Assembly: GCA_964562985.1 (NCBI GenBank)
Contig: CAZLWE010000010.1
Span: 8,500-72,499 of the forward strand
Length of the DNA: 64,000 nucleotides
Direction of reading: 5' to 3'
Origin: SHLQ01 sp964562985
GTDB taxonomy: Bacteria; Actinomycetota; Acidimicrobiia; Acidimicrobiales; SHLQ01
In this document: piece after piece, positions 9,413 to 17,061 of the stretch
How the letters are laid out: every line of letters starts with the position of its first letter
How positions within the stretch are numbered: the stretch's first letter is position 1
Position numbers and translations under genes: made by a program
The notes under the pieces: model-generated
The model's input: only the letters and a program-made list of their open reading frames with translations
Databases searched by the model: none
What the model was told of the DNA's origin: nothing

Positions 9413-10152
9413 TGGCTGGCACCCTTCGGAATCGGCTTGGAGGCGTACACCACAAGAGACTTGCCGAGCACCGGGTTAAGAATGCGATCGGCCACCTTCG
9501 TGGCTGTTGGTTGCTCCATGATGTCCCAGGTAAGGAATCGGTTGTAGGCCGACGTCAATGGGTTGTCCTCCACATCGGATTGTGGCCCGACGGCACACCG
9601 CAACCACCAATACGGCGTGTGTAACGAATGGGCACGATGAGAGTCGAACACCGTCAGCCCGGCGCTGCGCATCCGGTCAGCCAGCTCGCCCTTGCCATAG
9701 ATACGAACGTGTCCACCCTCGACTTTGGGTGCGTGGTACTCGTCGGATAGCGCCCAACAGATCCGTTCGGGCATATGGGCCGGGACGGTCGCAGCCAGGA
9801 TGCCCCCCGGGCGCAACACGCGGGTCAGCTCGGTTAAGGCGGCTACGTCGTCGTCTATGTGTTCGAGTATCTCTGACGCGATGACCCGATCGAAGGAGCC
9901 ATCGGGGAACGGCAGCTGGGTGACATCGCCGTTGCACGACGCCGATGACACACCTTCGGGCAACTCGCCCTCGGTCTCCATGGCCCTAACCCACGTGTCG
10001 ACCTCGATCAGCTCCGGCAGCGCGAAGTCGCTACTGACGACGTCGGCACCTCGACGAAGCGCTTCATAGCTGTGGCGTCCAAACCCGCAGCCAATATCGA
10101 GCAACCGATCACCAGCGTGCAGATCCAAGCGCTCGTAATCAACCGTGAGCAT
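9409..10152 (-). CDS. Class I SAM-dependent methyltransferase (UbiE/Methyltransf_11-like)
   Basis: A 247-residue protein with 'LLDIGCGFGRHSYEALRRGA' (motif I, D-x-G-C-G-x-G), 'VVSSDF' (acidic residue of strand 2), 'LPFPDGSFDRVIASEILEHIDD' and 'VLRPGGILAATVP' (motifs for strands 4-5), the standard order of the Methyltransf_11 family. The C-terminal part has aromatic residues ('HTPYWWLRC') that may contact a hydrophobic substrate. The start overlaps the glycosyltransferase end by 14 bases and the stop overlaps the toroid gene by 4, so the three genes are translationally coupled. The substrate is unknown. Confidence 0.85.
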   Translation of the reverse strand: MLTVDYERLDLHAGDRLLDIGCGFGRHSYEALRRGADVVSSDFALPELIEVDTWVRAMETEGELPEGVSSASCNGDVTQLPFPDGSFDRVIASEILEHIDDDVAALTELTRVLRPGGILAATVPAHMPERICWALSDEYHAPKVEGGHVRIYGKGELADRMRSAGLTVFDSHRAHSLHTPYWWLRCAVGPQSDVEDNPLTSAYNRFLTWDIMEQPTATKVADRILNPVLGKSLVVYASKPIPKGASQ

Positions 10153-11413
10153 GGGTTTCTTCTAGCAGGGCGCGGTATTGCGCAATGGTCTTTTCGGCGG
10201 TGTGGCGCCAGCTCCAATGGTCGATGACGCGCTGGCGGCCGGCTTCGCCTATTCGAGCGCGTAGCTCAGGCTCAGCCAAGGCGGTACTGATCATCGTGGC
10301 GAGAGCATCGCTATCGCCGGGAGGTACGAGCAGGCATGTCTCATCGTGGGTTCCACATACCTCCGGCAGCGCCCCGCCCGTCGTCGCGATGAGCGGCGTG
10401 GCACAGGACATCGCTTCGATGGCTGGAAGAGAGAAGCCCTCATAGAGCGAAGGGACACACGCGAGTTCGGCCTCGGAGTACAGCTCCACGATCCGCTGAT
10501 CGCTCACGCCGCTGACGAACTCGACGACGTCTTCGAGTCCGAGGCGGCGCAGCGTCTCTGCGGTCTTTGACCCCTCCTTGGGCTTACCGATGATCACGAT
10601 GTTCACCGGTCGCTCGGCGCGCACCTTGGCGGCTGCTTCGAGCAGGTACACGAGCCCCTTCATGGCAACGTCGGCGCTTGCTGTCGTGATAATCCGGCCC
10701 GGCACTCTGGCAACGCCATCGACGGGCCGGAAAAGCTCCGGGTCGACCCCAACGGGCACCACATGGATTCGATCTACGGGAACCTGGTGATCCGCGGCGA
10801 TGTCGACCTTCGAGTTCTCCGACACCGTCATGACCCGCGTCATGCGTTTGGCCACCTGTGTTTGCATCCGAGTGAACGCGTACCAGCGGCGCTTGCCGAA
10901 CCGTTCCACCCAGGTGCGGGCGTGCTCGATCTCCAGACGACGGTCGACGGTGATGGGGTGGTGGATCGTCGCGAGGATCGGGAGGAACTTCTGGATGCCT
11001 AGGAGGCCCCACCCAAGGGTTTGGTTGTCGTGCACCAGGTCGAATTCGTGGCTACGGGTGCGTAGGTTGTCCCACGCTCGCCAGGAGAAGGCCATTGGCT
11101 CGGGGAAGTTTCCGAGGTTGAAGGATGTGTTCTCGATCCAATCCCACTTGTCCTTCAGCTCGAACATGCGTGGCTTGCGCATCGGGAACTGGTCGTTAAA
11201 CGTCTCCAAGCTCGGGAGCTTGGTGATCGGAACACGCTCGTCCAAGATCGGGTAGGGAGGTCCGCCGAGCACTTCGACCGAGTGACCGAGATTCACTAGG
11301 GCCTTGGTGAGGTGGTGGGTGTAGACGCCTTGGCCGCCCACGTGGGGCTTGCCTCGATACGCGAGATACGCGATTCGCAGTGGACCGTCGCGCAGACGTT
11401 GATCAAGAACCAT
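10139..11413 (-). CDS. GT4-family glycosyltransferase
   Basis: A 424-residue GT-B fold retaining glycosyltransferase. The N-terminal domain starts with 'LRIAYLAYRGKPHVGGQGVYTHHLTKALVNLGHSVEVLGG', the GG-hxx acceptor-loop region of GT4 enzymes. The C-terminal domain has 'VPSLYEGFSLPAIEAMSCATPLIAT', the EGF-x6-E signature that binds the nucleotide-sugar donor. It is the first gene of the operon that continues with the methyltransferase and toroid protein. The -10-like TAGGCT lies 9 bases before the start. Donor and acceptor are unknown; an envelope or secondary glycoconjugate is likely. Confidence 0.88.
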   Translation of the reverse strand: MVLDQRLRDGPLRIAYLAYRGKPHVGGQGVYTHHLTKALVNLGHSVEVLGGPPYPILDERVPITKLPSLETFNDQFPMRKPRMFELKDKWDWIENTSFNLGNFPEPMAFSWRAWDNLRTRSHEFDLVHDNQTLGWGLLGIQKFLPILATIHHPITVDRRLEIEHARTWVERFGKRRWYAFTRMQTQVAKRMTRVMTVSENSKVDIAADHQVPVDRIHVVPVGVDPELFRPVDGVARVPGRIITTASADVAMKGLVYLLEAAAKVRAERPVNIVIIGKPKEGSKTAETLRRLGLEDVVEFVSGVSDQRIVELYSEAELACVPSLYEGFSLPAIEAMSCATPLIATTGGALPEVCGTHDETCLLVPPGDSDALATMISTALAEPELRARIGEAGRQRVIDHWSWRHTAEKTIAQYRALLEETHAHG

Positions 11414-11422
11414 GGCCCGCTA

Positions 11423-11428
11423 AGCCTA
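11423..11428 (-). promoter_or_regulatory. -10 box of the glycosyltransferase operon
   Basis: Read on the minus strand, TAGGCT ends 9 bases before the ATG at 11413. It is divergent from the dtd promoter 24 bases away, so the two units share a short promoter region. Confidence 0.5.
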
Positions 11429-11451
11429 CTGGGGGGTAACCGTGGCTCGGC

Positions 11452-11457
11452 TAGCGT
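11452..11457 (+). promoter_or_regulatory. -10 box, leaderless start of dtd
   Basis: TAGCGT (TANNNT) ends 6 bases before the ATG at 11464, with no Shine-Dalgarno between them. Confidence 0.6.
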
Positions 11458-11463
11458 GTCCGG

Positions 11464-11901
11464 ATGCGATCCTTGATCCAACGATGCAGCGAAGCCTGGG
11501 TGACCTCTGAAGGTGTCGAGGTAGGGCGCATCGGCCAGGGTTTGTGTTGCCTGGTCGGCGTAACCCACGACGATGACGACACCACCGCTGCCAAGATGGC
11601 CGACAAGCTTTGGAATCTTCGAGTCTTTGACGATGCCGATGGGGTCATGAATCTGTCCGTCGCCGACACGAGCCAGTCATTACTCCTCGTTTCCCAGTTC
11701 ACTCTCTATGGCGATGCGCGCAAGGGGCGACGGCCCTCCTATGTGAACGCGGCACGCCCAGAGCACGCCGAGCCGCTCTTCACCGCCGTCGTCGAAGCGT
11801 TACGTGCACTGGGTGCCACGGTCGAAACCGGACGCTTCCGAACAGATATGCGGGTAGGGCTGGTTAACGATGGCCCAGTAACGCTGATGATCGAACTCTA
11901 G
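11464..11901 (+). CDS. dtd: D-aminoacyl-tRNA deacylase
   Basis: Hydrolyses D-aminoacyl-tRNAs (and Gly-tRNA-Ala mischarges in the family) to keep D-amino acids out of proteins; cytosolic. The 145-residue length is standard. 'MRSLIQRCSEAWV' matches the family N-terminus, 'LLLVSQFTLYGDARKGRRPSY' contains the SQFTLYG active-site strand, and 'GLVNDGPVTLMIE' contains the NxGPVT motif with the cross-subunit Gly-Pro that gives chiral selectivity. Its 3' end overlaps the convergent lnt gene by 4 bases. It is transcribed from its own leaderless promoter. Confidence 0.95.
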   Translation: MRSLIQRCSEAWVTSEGVEVGRIGQGLCCLVGVTHDDDDTTAAKMADKLWNLRVFDDADGVMNLSVADTSQSLLLVSQFTLYGDARKGRRPSYVNAARPEHAEPLFTAVVEALRALGATVETGRFRTDMRVGLVNDGPVTLMIEL

Positions 11902-13385
11902 GCATCGCGTCGAGTTTCGAGCATTGACGACGCTGAGCTGGCTAGCAACACGACGAGTGCCAGGATCAGCCACGGGGCAACGCCAAATCGCGTGGAGAGC
12001 GTCAGCCCCTCGCGCCGTTCGATCGTGTCGAAGAGCACCCGTTGCTCCGACACATCTGTTCGCTGCAGGACGTTGCCGTCAGGGTCGATGATGCCACTGA
12101 AGCCGGTCGGCGCCGCCTGGAGTACCCATCGGTCGTTCTCTTGGGCTCGCAGCTGCGAGGATGCAATCTGTTGCGACTGGACGATCTGCAGCCAAAAGCT
12201 CGAACCGTTGGTCGGGTTGATCAGAATCTCGCCGCCGTCTCGGATGGCCGCACGGCCCCGGCTCTCGAAGAAGATCTCCCACGAAATACTGACCCCCAAA
12301 TCGGCCACGGGCGATTCGAGAAATGCGGGGCCGGTGCCCTGGAGCACATCACGGCCTGGAACCTCAGCGGTGAACTGTTCGATTAGCCCGCGCAACGGCA
12401 CGAACTCACCGAACGGTACGAGGCGGACCTTGTCGTAGCGCGAGACCTCTTCACCTTGTGCGTTGACCGCGGTCGAGTAATTGACGGTGTTGTCCGGGAA
12501 GGTGCTGCCAGCGGCGTGGAACCAGCCAGGGATCAGAACCGTGCCCTGCTCACGAGCGATCTCGGCCACACTCTCTTGTGCCTCGGTCATAAAGAACAAG
12601 TCGTCACAGCGACCGAGCGGCGTGTTGTCCGGAATGGGGTTCACCACGTTCTCCGGCCACATGATGAGGTCGACCTCTTGGTCGATGGTCGCGGTGGCTT
12701 CGCGATGGCGATCGAAGACCCGTTGGTTCTCGCAGGCATCGGCCCGCGTGCGTTGTGGTCCGCCGCCCTGCACGACGGCAACGCGGATCTCGTCGATCAC
12801 GGTGCTTCCCGGAGAGATAACGCCAGCCAGAATGGTGACGGTTACCGCGCCCAAGGCCATACCGGCCATGTCGTAGCGCTGGGTTGCGAGCAACCGCAGG
12901 GCTGAGCCGGTCAATACGGTGACCATCGTCAGCAATACCGGACCCCCGAGAGGCAGCACCTCCGCGAGCACCGAGTTGACCTGTGTCATCGGCGCGGTGG
13001 CCAGTGGTACACCGCCAAAGGGCCACGACCAGCGAACCCACTCATACAGTGCAAATGCAGCCGGGAGGGCCAGGATCCTTCGATCGCCATTACCCGCGAC
13101 CAGGCTCACCAGTCCATAGCCGCTGCCGAATACCAAAAACACCACGACGTACCCGGGGGCGGTGAGGTCGAACATCCACAGTTCGCCCATTGCTAGCCAG
13201 ACCATGCCAGCAGCGGCGCCCGTAGAAAAACGTTGGCGGCGAGAGGCGTTGGTGCCGAGGTAGTCGAACAATGCGAAACCGGCAAAGGCGCTCGGCCACC
13301 AACCCCAAGGGGGTAGTGCAAACGCGATTAGGAATCCAGCGAAGGCGCCGAGCAATAGGACGAGAGGTCGGCGCATGGCCACCAT
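11898..13385 (-). CDS. lnt: Apolipoprotein N-acyltransferase-like protein, catalytic Cys replaced by Ser
   Basis: A 495-residue membrane protein of the Lnt family, which N-acylates lipoproteins. Several N-terminal membrane segments (about residues 5-180) are followed by a nitrilase-fold domain from about 205 to 465 and a final membrane helix. The expected nitrilase triad is Glu-Lys-Cys: 'MWPENVV' supplies the Glu and 'YDKVRLVPFGEFVP' the Lys, but where family members have a Cys before a large residue and Glu ('ICxE'), this protein reads 'VSISWEIFF', with Ser encoded by TCG. The enzyme may use Ser, another residue, or be inactive. Several lipoprotein substrates are encoded nearby. Confidence 0.85.
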   Translation of the reverse strand: MVAMRRPLVLLLGAFAGFLIAFALPPWGWWPSAFAGFALFDYLGTNASRRQRFSTGAAAGMVWLAMGELWMFDLTAPGYVVVFLVFGSGYGLVSLVAGNGDRRILALPAAFALYEWVRWSWPFGGVPLATAPMTQVNSVLAEVLPLGGPVLLTMVTVLTGSALRLLATQRYDMAGMALGAVTVTILAGVISPGSTVIDEIRVAVVQGGGPQRTRADACENQRVFDRHREATATIDQEVDLIMWPENVVNPIPDNTPLGRCDDLFFMTEAQESVAEIAREQGTVLIPGWFHAAGSTFPDNTVNYSTAVNAQGEEVSRYDKVRLVPFGEFVPLRGLIEQFTAEVPGRDVLQGTGPAFLESPVADLGVSISWEIFFESRGRAAIRDGGEILINPTNGSSFWLQIVQSQQIASSQLRAQENDRWVLQAAPTGFSGIIDPDGNVLQRTDVSEQRVLFDTIERREGLTLSTRFGVAPWLILALVVLLASSASSMLETRRDA

Positions 13386-13529
13386 TGTGGCCGCGGTCGG
13401 CGCGATTGCGTTAGCGGGGGGCCATCAGCCCTAGTAGTAGCGCTCAAAACGGTGCCCAAACGTGCCGATTGAAAATGAAGGCCTTCCAGCCGGGGAGCGC
13501 CGAATTGATCTACTGCCTTGGAGGGCAAA

Positions 13530-14972
13530 GTGAAACTGCATCGAGCTGCCATCGTGGCCGGAGCGACCCTGATCGCCGCTGCATGTTCAGGAGAAGAACC
13601 GGCCGCCGCCCCAGATACGACCTCCGTTGTTGTGGCGACAACCGCTGCGCCTGCGACCACGGTTGCGCCAACCCCGACCACGGTTGCGCCAACTACCGCA
13701 CCCGCAGCTGACGATACGCCCGAGTCCCTCGCCTTTGCCTCCTCTCGTGACGTGGGTCGCCTCTTTGAAATCGACGGGGCCACCCAACTCTTCGACGGCC
13801 CCGGCGGCGATGTGATCGCGACTTTGGAAGACGGCCGACTCGTCCAGGCGGGAGTTGCTCGAACCGTCGACGGTGTGTTGCTAGCGGGCATCGTCGATCC
13901 GAACGATCCGACCGTCCCCCTCGGCTGGGTAGAAGCCGACGATCTTCGCCCGACCAACCAGTTCGTCACCAGCACTGATCCTTCCCGCATCGACCAGCTC
14001 GGCGTCGCAGTGCAGACATCAGGCGAAGGTCCCATCGATGTTGCATCGCAGCCCGGTGGAACGTCCGTCGTGACTACCTTGGAAGATCGGGAGAGCGTTC
14101 TTTTCACCGGTAACTCTGCGATCGCATCGGACGGGGAGAGATGGGTCGAGGTCGCCGACACGAACACCGGGGCAACGATTGGCTGGATTCCCTCGCAGAA
14201 CTTCGCTGACTTCCGGGGCGTCAGCGCAGTCGACGGCAACTTTGAGCCCACGGATCTACGGCCGTCAGACGAGATCACCTACGGTGCGCAGCTCCCAGCG
14301 GTCGCGATTACCGCATCAGGGTGCAACGCTGTCCAGATTGAGCTGGCGAACCCGTCCACGTCTCAGGGCCTGGCTTTCGTAGCGGGGACCCAAGTTCCCT
14401 CGGCCATCGTGGGAGCGAGCCGAGAGGTGTGGAGCGGCTCCACACTCTTCGTGGCACCCGGAGATTCGACAACACTCACGATCCCGAACGCCATCCCGGC
14501 TACGTGGTATTTCGCGGCGCTTGACTCGGAATTTAGAGCCGAAGCCGACCGAACTGCTCAAGGCGAACTCGTAGGGGCGGAAGGCTCACGTGCGGCTGCG
14601 ACAGACGTCGAGCAGGTATCGATCCCAACCGGTTCATGCGGATTCGTGCCTCCAGATCCGGAGCCTGATCCGTCCGAGGACTTGGCCAATAGTGTCATCG
14701 AGGACGACGCCGAGCAGGTTTCAGCCGAAGGGGTGGATGGTGGGACGGGTGATCTTACAGACTCCGAGGGAGAAGCTCTTGAGAGCGACGCTTTAGTCGA
14801 TCCGAATGCGGCTCCCGCTACTGTGACGCCAGACTCGACGACCACCGCGGCCCCAACTACGACAACAACCACCACCACTACAACCACAACGACGACGGCC
14901 CCGCCTCCTCCGCCTACGACCGAGGCGGTCGTTGTTGATCCCGCGGACAACGGTGATCCAGCGCAGGGCTAA
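13530..14972 (+). CDS. Secreted lipoprotein with SH3-like domains and Thr-rich tail
   Basis: The GTG at 13530 is preceded by GGAGGG at 13520-13525, a good Shine-Dalgarno, and is preferred over the in-frame TTG at 13518. The 480-residue product has a lipobox ('LIAAACSG', Cys near 20), a Thr/Ala/Pro linker, and two SH3b-like regions at about 75-145 ('FDGPGGDVIATLEDGRLVQ...LGWVEADDL') and 160-220 ('ASQPGGTSVVTTLEDRE...IGWIPSQNF'). An Ig-like or unknown domain follows, then an acidic stretch and a poly-Thr/Pro tail. SH3b domains commonly bind cell-wall peptides. The exact function is unknown. The candidate selenoprotein gene starts 41 bases downstream. Confidence 0.8.
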   Translation: MKLHRAAIVAGATLIAAACSGEEPAAAPDTTSVVVATTAAPATTVAPTPTTVAPTTAPAADDTPESLAFASSRDVGRLFEIDGATQLFDGPGGDVIATLEDGRLVQAGVARTVDGVLLAGIVDPNDPTVPLGWVEADDLRPTNQFVTSTDPSRIDQLGVAVQTSGEGPIDVASQPGGTSVVTTLEDRESVLFTGNSAIASDGERWVEVADTNTGATIGWIPSQNFADFRGVSAVDGNFEPTDLRPSDEITYGAQLPAVAITASGCNAVQIELANPSTSQGLAFVAGTQVPSAIVGASREVWSGSTLFVAPGDSTTLTIPNAIPATWYFAALDSEFRAEADRTAQGELVGAEGSRAAATDVEQVSIPTGSCGFVPPDPEPDPSEDLANSVIEDDAEQVSAEGVDGGTGDLTDSEGEALESDALVDPNAAPATVTPDSTTTAAPTTTTTTTTTTTTTTAPPPPPTTEAVVVDPADNGDPAQG

Positions 14973-15013
14973 ACTAGGAATACGAGCGATAGCCAAAGGG
15001 GTTACGTAAAAGT

Positions 15014-15301
15014 ATGGAACTCGTGTTGACTCCAGAGGCGACCGCCTTCATCAAGAAGAAGGGTGGGGTGGCAGCGATCGACTTCGTGCCCCCAATTGGT
15101 TGAGGCCGCACCAAGCATGACGTGTCGGTCGACACGCACCTCAAAGGCAAGAACCTCGCTCCCTATCGGGTCATCCGTACCGACGACGTCAAAGTGCATG
15201 TGGCCCCGACCCTGATGGGCTATGCCCACCGCGTGCAGCTTCAGCTCGTTGGCAGCGTACGAAAGAAACTACGAGCCCAAGTCCAAGGTGACGCGTGTTA
15301 G
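15014..15301 (+). CDS. Candidate selenoprotein, CC/Se-motif (HesB-like) family, with in-frame TGA as Sec codon 30
   Basis: From the ATG at 15014 the frame runs to TAG at 15299-15301 with one internal TGA at 15101-15103, giving 95 residues if TGA is read as selenocysteine. Similarity is continuous across the TGA: 'MELVLTPEATAFIKKKGGV' and 'IDFVPPIG-U-G' before and at it, then 'YRVIRTDDVKVHVAPTLMG' and 'VQLQLVG' after it, the layout I recall for small HesB-like 'CC/Se motif' (seleno)proteins, where a Cys or Sec sits at this point. A SECIS-like hairpin immediately follows the TGA. Reading stops at 30 residues if Sec is not inserted. sel genes are not in the window. The alternative is a gene killed by a nonsense mutation. 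No strong Shine-Dalgarno; AAAGGGG lies 12 bases upstream. Confidence 0.7.
15101..15143 (+). promoter_or_regulatory. Candidate bacterial SECIS element
   Basis: The TGA at 15101 forms the base of a foldable hairpin. TGAGG (15101-15105) can pair with CCTCA (15139-15143), and CGTGTCG (15121-15127) pairs perfectly with CGACACG (15130-15136) around a GT apex, equivalently a GGUC tetraloop on a 6-bp stem. The apex lies 23 bases after the TGA, inside the 16-37 base range described for bacterial SECIS elements, and a GU in the apical loop is their hallmark (E. coli fdhF also has GGUC). SelB would be the ligand. The fold was done by eye. Confidence 0.65.
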
Positions 15302-15303
15302 TT

Positions 15304-15554
15304 GCGACTGCGCCGAAGGCGCTCCGCGCCTAATTTTCGGCGCACGCAACTAACCATCATTCGCCGCAATCGCACATTCGCTTCGCTCTGTGTGCTCTGC
15401 GGAGGCGACTGCGCCGAAGGCGCTCCGCGCCTAATTTTCGGCGCACGCAACTAACCATCATTCGCCGCAATCGCACATTCGCTTCGCTCTGTGTGCTCTG
15501 CGGAGGCGACTGCGCCGAAGGCGCTCCGCGCCTAATTTTCGGCGCACGCAACTA
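15304..15554. repeat. 101-bp tandem direct repeat, about 2.5 copies, with nested palindromes
   Basis: Units start at 15304, 15405 and 15506 (the last is a 49-base partial copy) and appear identical by eye. Each unit holds a nested palindrome: TGCGCCGAA pairs with TTCGGCGCA, enclosing AGGCGC-TCC-GCGCCT. The second half (15360-15403 and 15461-15504) contains a 44-base segment that recurs, inverted, at 46169-46212. It fills the gap between the candidate selenoprotein and hemY; no coding signal is convincing here. It is not a CRISPR: there are no unique spacers. Confidence 0.9.
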
Positions 15555-15705
15555 GGCCTCCCGGGCTGCGCCCTCCAGGGCTCGGATCCGGGCGGTAGGC
15601 CGCCCTCGACCTCGCGCCTGCTGCGTAAGCGGCGTCCGCCCGCACCTGCGGGCTACTCGCGTAGAAGGCGCTCCGCGCCTAACCGCGAGAGCACACACGC
15701 AATTG
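15555..15705. other. Non-coding repeat-rich tail before the hemY stop
   Basis: The rest of the 404-base gene-free stretch (15302-15705) holds dispersed repeat copy A and a further copy of the 19-base hairpin GAAGGCGCTCCGCGCCTAA at 15664-15682, matching the core of the tandem units. No plausible gene was seen. The hairpins could also stop transcription of hemY-hemE, which ends at 15706 on the minus strand. Confidence 0.6.
15571..15622 (-). repeat. Dispersed repeat, copy A (also present inside lhr)
   Basis: The reverse complement of this segment matches 23983-24033 inside the helicase gene: 21 identical bases (CAGCAGGCGCGAGGTCGAGGG), a variable stretch of about 10 bases, then 20 identical bases (CCCGGATCCGAGCCCTGGAG). 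It belongs to a GC-rich dispersed repeat family. Confidence 0.8.
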
Positions 15706-17061
15706 CTAGCGGAGAGCTGCCTTGGCTGCTGCTTTGCCGGAGGCAACACAGGCGGGGAGGCCTAGGCCGTTGCGCCAGGCTCCGGTGAGGGTGAGGCCCG
15801 GCAAGGAGGCGAGGGCGTCGTCGATGGCCGCGATCTTTTCCGCGTGGCCGACGTCGTATTGGGGGAGTGCTTGCATCCAGCGGGTGATGTGGGTCGGTCC
15901 CGGTGGGATTTCAGCATCGAAGATCGTCCCGAGGTCCGAGCGAATCGCCGTGGCGAGTTCGTCGTCGGAGAGGCCTTGCCATGCTGTCTTGTTTCGGCGG
16001 CCCGTCGAGACGCGAAGGACTTGGGCTCCGTCGCGAGCCAAGGCGGGCCACTTGTGTGAGGCGAACGACACTGCCGTGATGTACAGCCCTTCCAGGCGGG
16101 GGACGAGCACACCGCTGATGGTGGGGTCGATGTCGATCGTCTGTGGGGGAAGGACCAACAGGGTGAGTGCAACGCTGCTGTAGTCGATCGCTCGCAAAGC
16201 AGCTGCCCCGTTTGGGGCGAATACTTCGATCAGCGAGCCGCTGACGTATGCGGGCGTGGTCACGATGACGTGATCAACGTCGAGGCTGGTCATGTCCGTG
16301 ACGACCTGCCACCCGTCGTCTCGGCGTTCGAGTTTGGCTTCCGAGCCCAGATGCATCTGAACGCTGAGATCGTACAGCTCGGCTTGTGCTGCTTCGACGA
16401 GTCGGCTGAGTCCACCGGCGATGCTTTGAAACACCGGCCCCGCGGTCGCGGCCGAACCGTTTGCGCGGGCGGCTGCCGCGGCTTCGATCAGGCTCGGGTC
16501 GCGATCTCGCAGCGCCAACAGCTGTGGCACGCCCGAGGTGATGCTGATCAGATCGCTGTCGCCGGCGTTGATGCCGCCGAGCAATGGGTCGACGAGATAC
16601 TCGAGCGCCTCGTCGCCGAGGCGGCGACGAATGAGGTCACCAGCGGACTCATCCCCATCGGGTGCCGAATCTGCCATCTCCAGATCCGCGCCGAGTCGAG
16701 CGATGCCATCCTCGCTAAGCAAACCCGGCGTGAGGTCGGCCGTGGCGGGGATACCAAGCACATTCGGGGGCAGGGGATACAACCGTGCGTCCCGGAAGAT
16801 TCGTGGCGATGCCGCAGCCGGGCTCACCAGTTCCGATTCCAAGCCAAGCGAGATGGCGAAGTCGGTCACCTCTGGTCGGCGAGCGAGAAAGTTGTCAGGG
16901 GCGGTCGGCAGGACTCGCCCGTCGAGTTCGACTTCGGCGATCTTGCCGCCCAGAACGTCGCTTGCTTCGAACAGGTGGACATCAGCCCCGAGGCGAGCTG
17001 CCTCACGGGCGGCCGCAATACCCGTGATGCCTCCGCCGATGACCGCAACGCTTCGGCTCAT
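15706..17061 (-). CDS. hemY: Protoporphyrinogen/coproporphyrinogen III oxidase (HemY type)
   Basis: FAD-dependent oxidation of a porphyrinogen to a porphyrin late in heme synthesis. In Gram-positive lineages the HemY-type enzyme often acts on coproporphyrinogen III (also named CgoX); the sequence alone does not settle which. The 451-residue protein starts with 'VAVIGGGITGIAAAREAARLGADVHLFEASDVLGGKI', the dinucleotide-binding GxGxxG plus the acidic ribose-binding Glu and GG motif. The C-terminal 'LPGLTLTGAWRNGLGLPACVASGKAAA' is the second FAD motif of the family. The start overlaps the hemE stop by 4 bases, so hemE-hemY is an operon. Confidence 0.93.
   Translation of the reverse strand: MSRSVAVIGGGITGIAAAREAARLGADVHLFEASDVLGGKIAEVELDGRVLPTAPDNFLARRPEVTDFAISLGLESELVSPAAASPRIFRDARLYPLPPNVLGIPATADLTPGLLSEDGIARLGADLEMADSAPDGDESAGDLIRRRLGDEALEYLVDPLLGGINAGDSDLISITSGVPQLLALRDRDPSLIEAAAAARANGSAATAGPVFQSIAGGLSRLVEAAQAELYDLSVQMHLGSEAKLERRDDGWQVVTDMTSLDVDHVIVTTPAYVSGSLIEVFAPNGAAALRAIDYSSVALTLLVLPPQTIDIDPTISGVLVPRLEGLYITAVSFASHKWPALARDGAQVLRVSTGRRNKTAWQGLSDDELATAIRSDLGTIFDAEIPPGPTHITRWMQALPQYDVGHAEKIAAIDDALASLPGLTLTGAWRNGLGLPACVASGKAAAKAALR

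Noticed and set aside
15304..15554. CRISPR array
   Set aside because: The 101-bp period contains no unique spacers, the copies are contiguous and identical, and no cas genes are near.
15357..15749. Two minus-strand open frames within the repeat tract
   Set aside because: They are made of the repeat itself; the same peptide recurs in the frame over the dispersed copy near 46.2 kb, and neither has family-like sequence.
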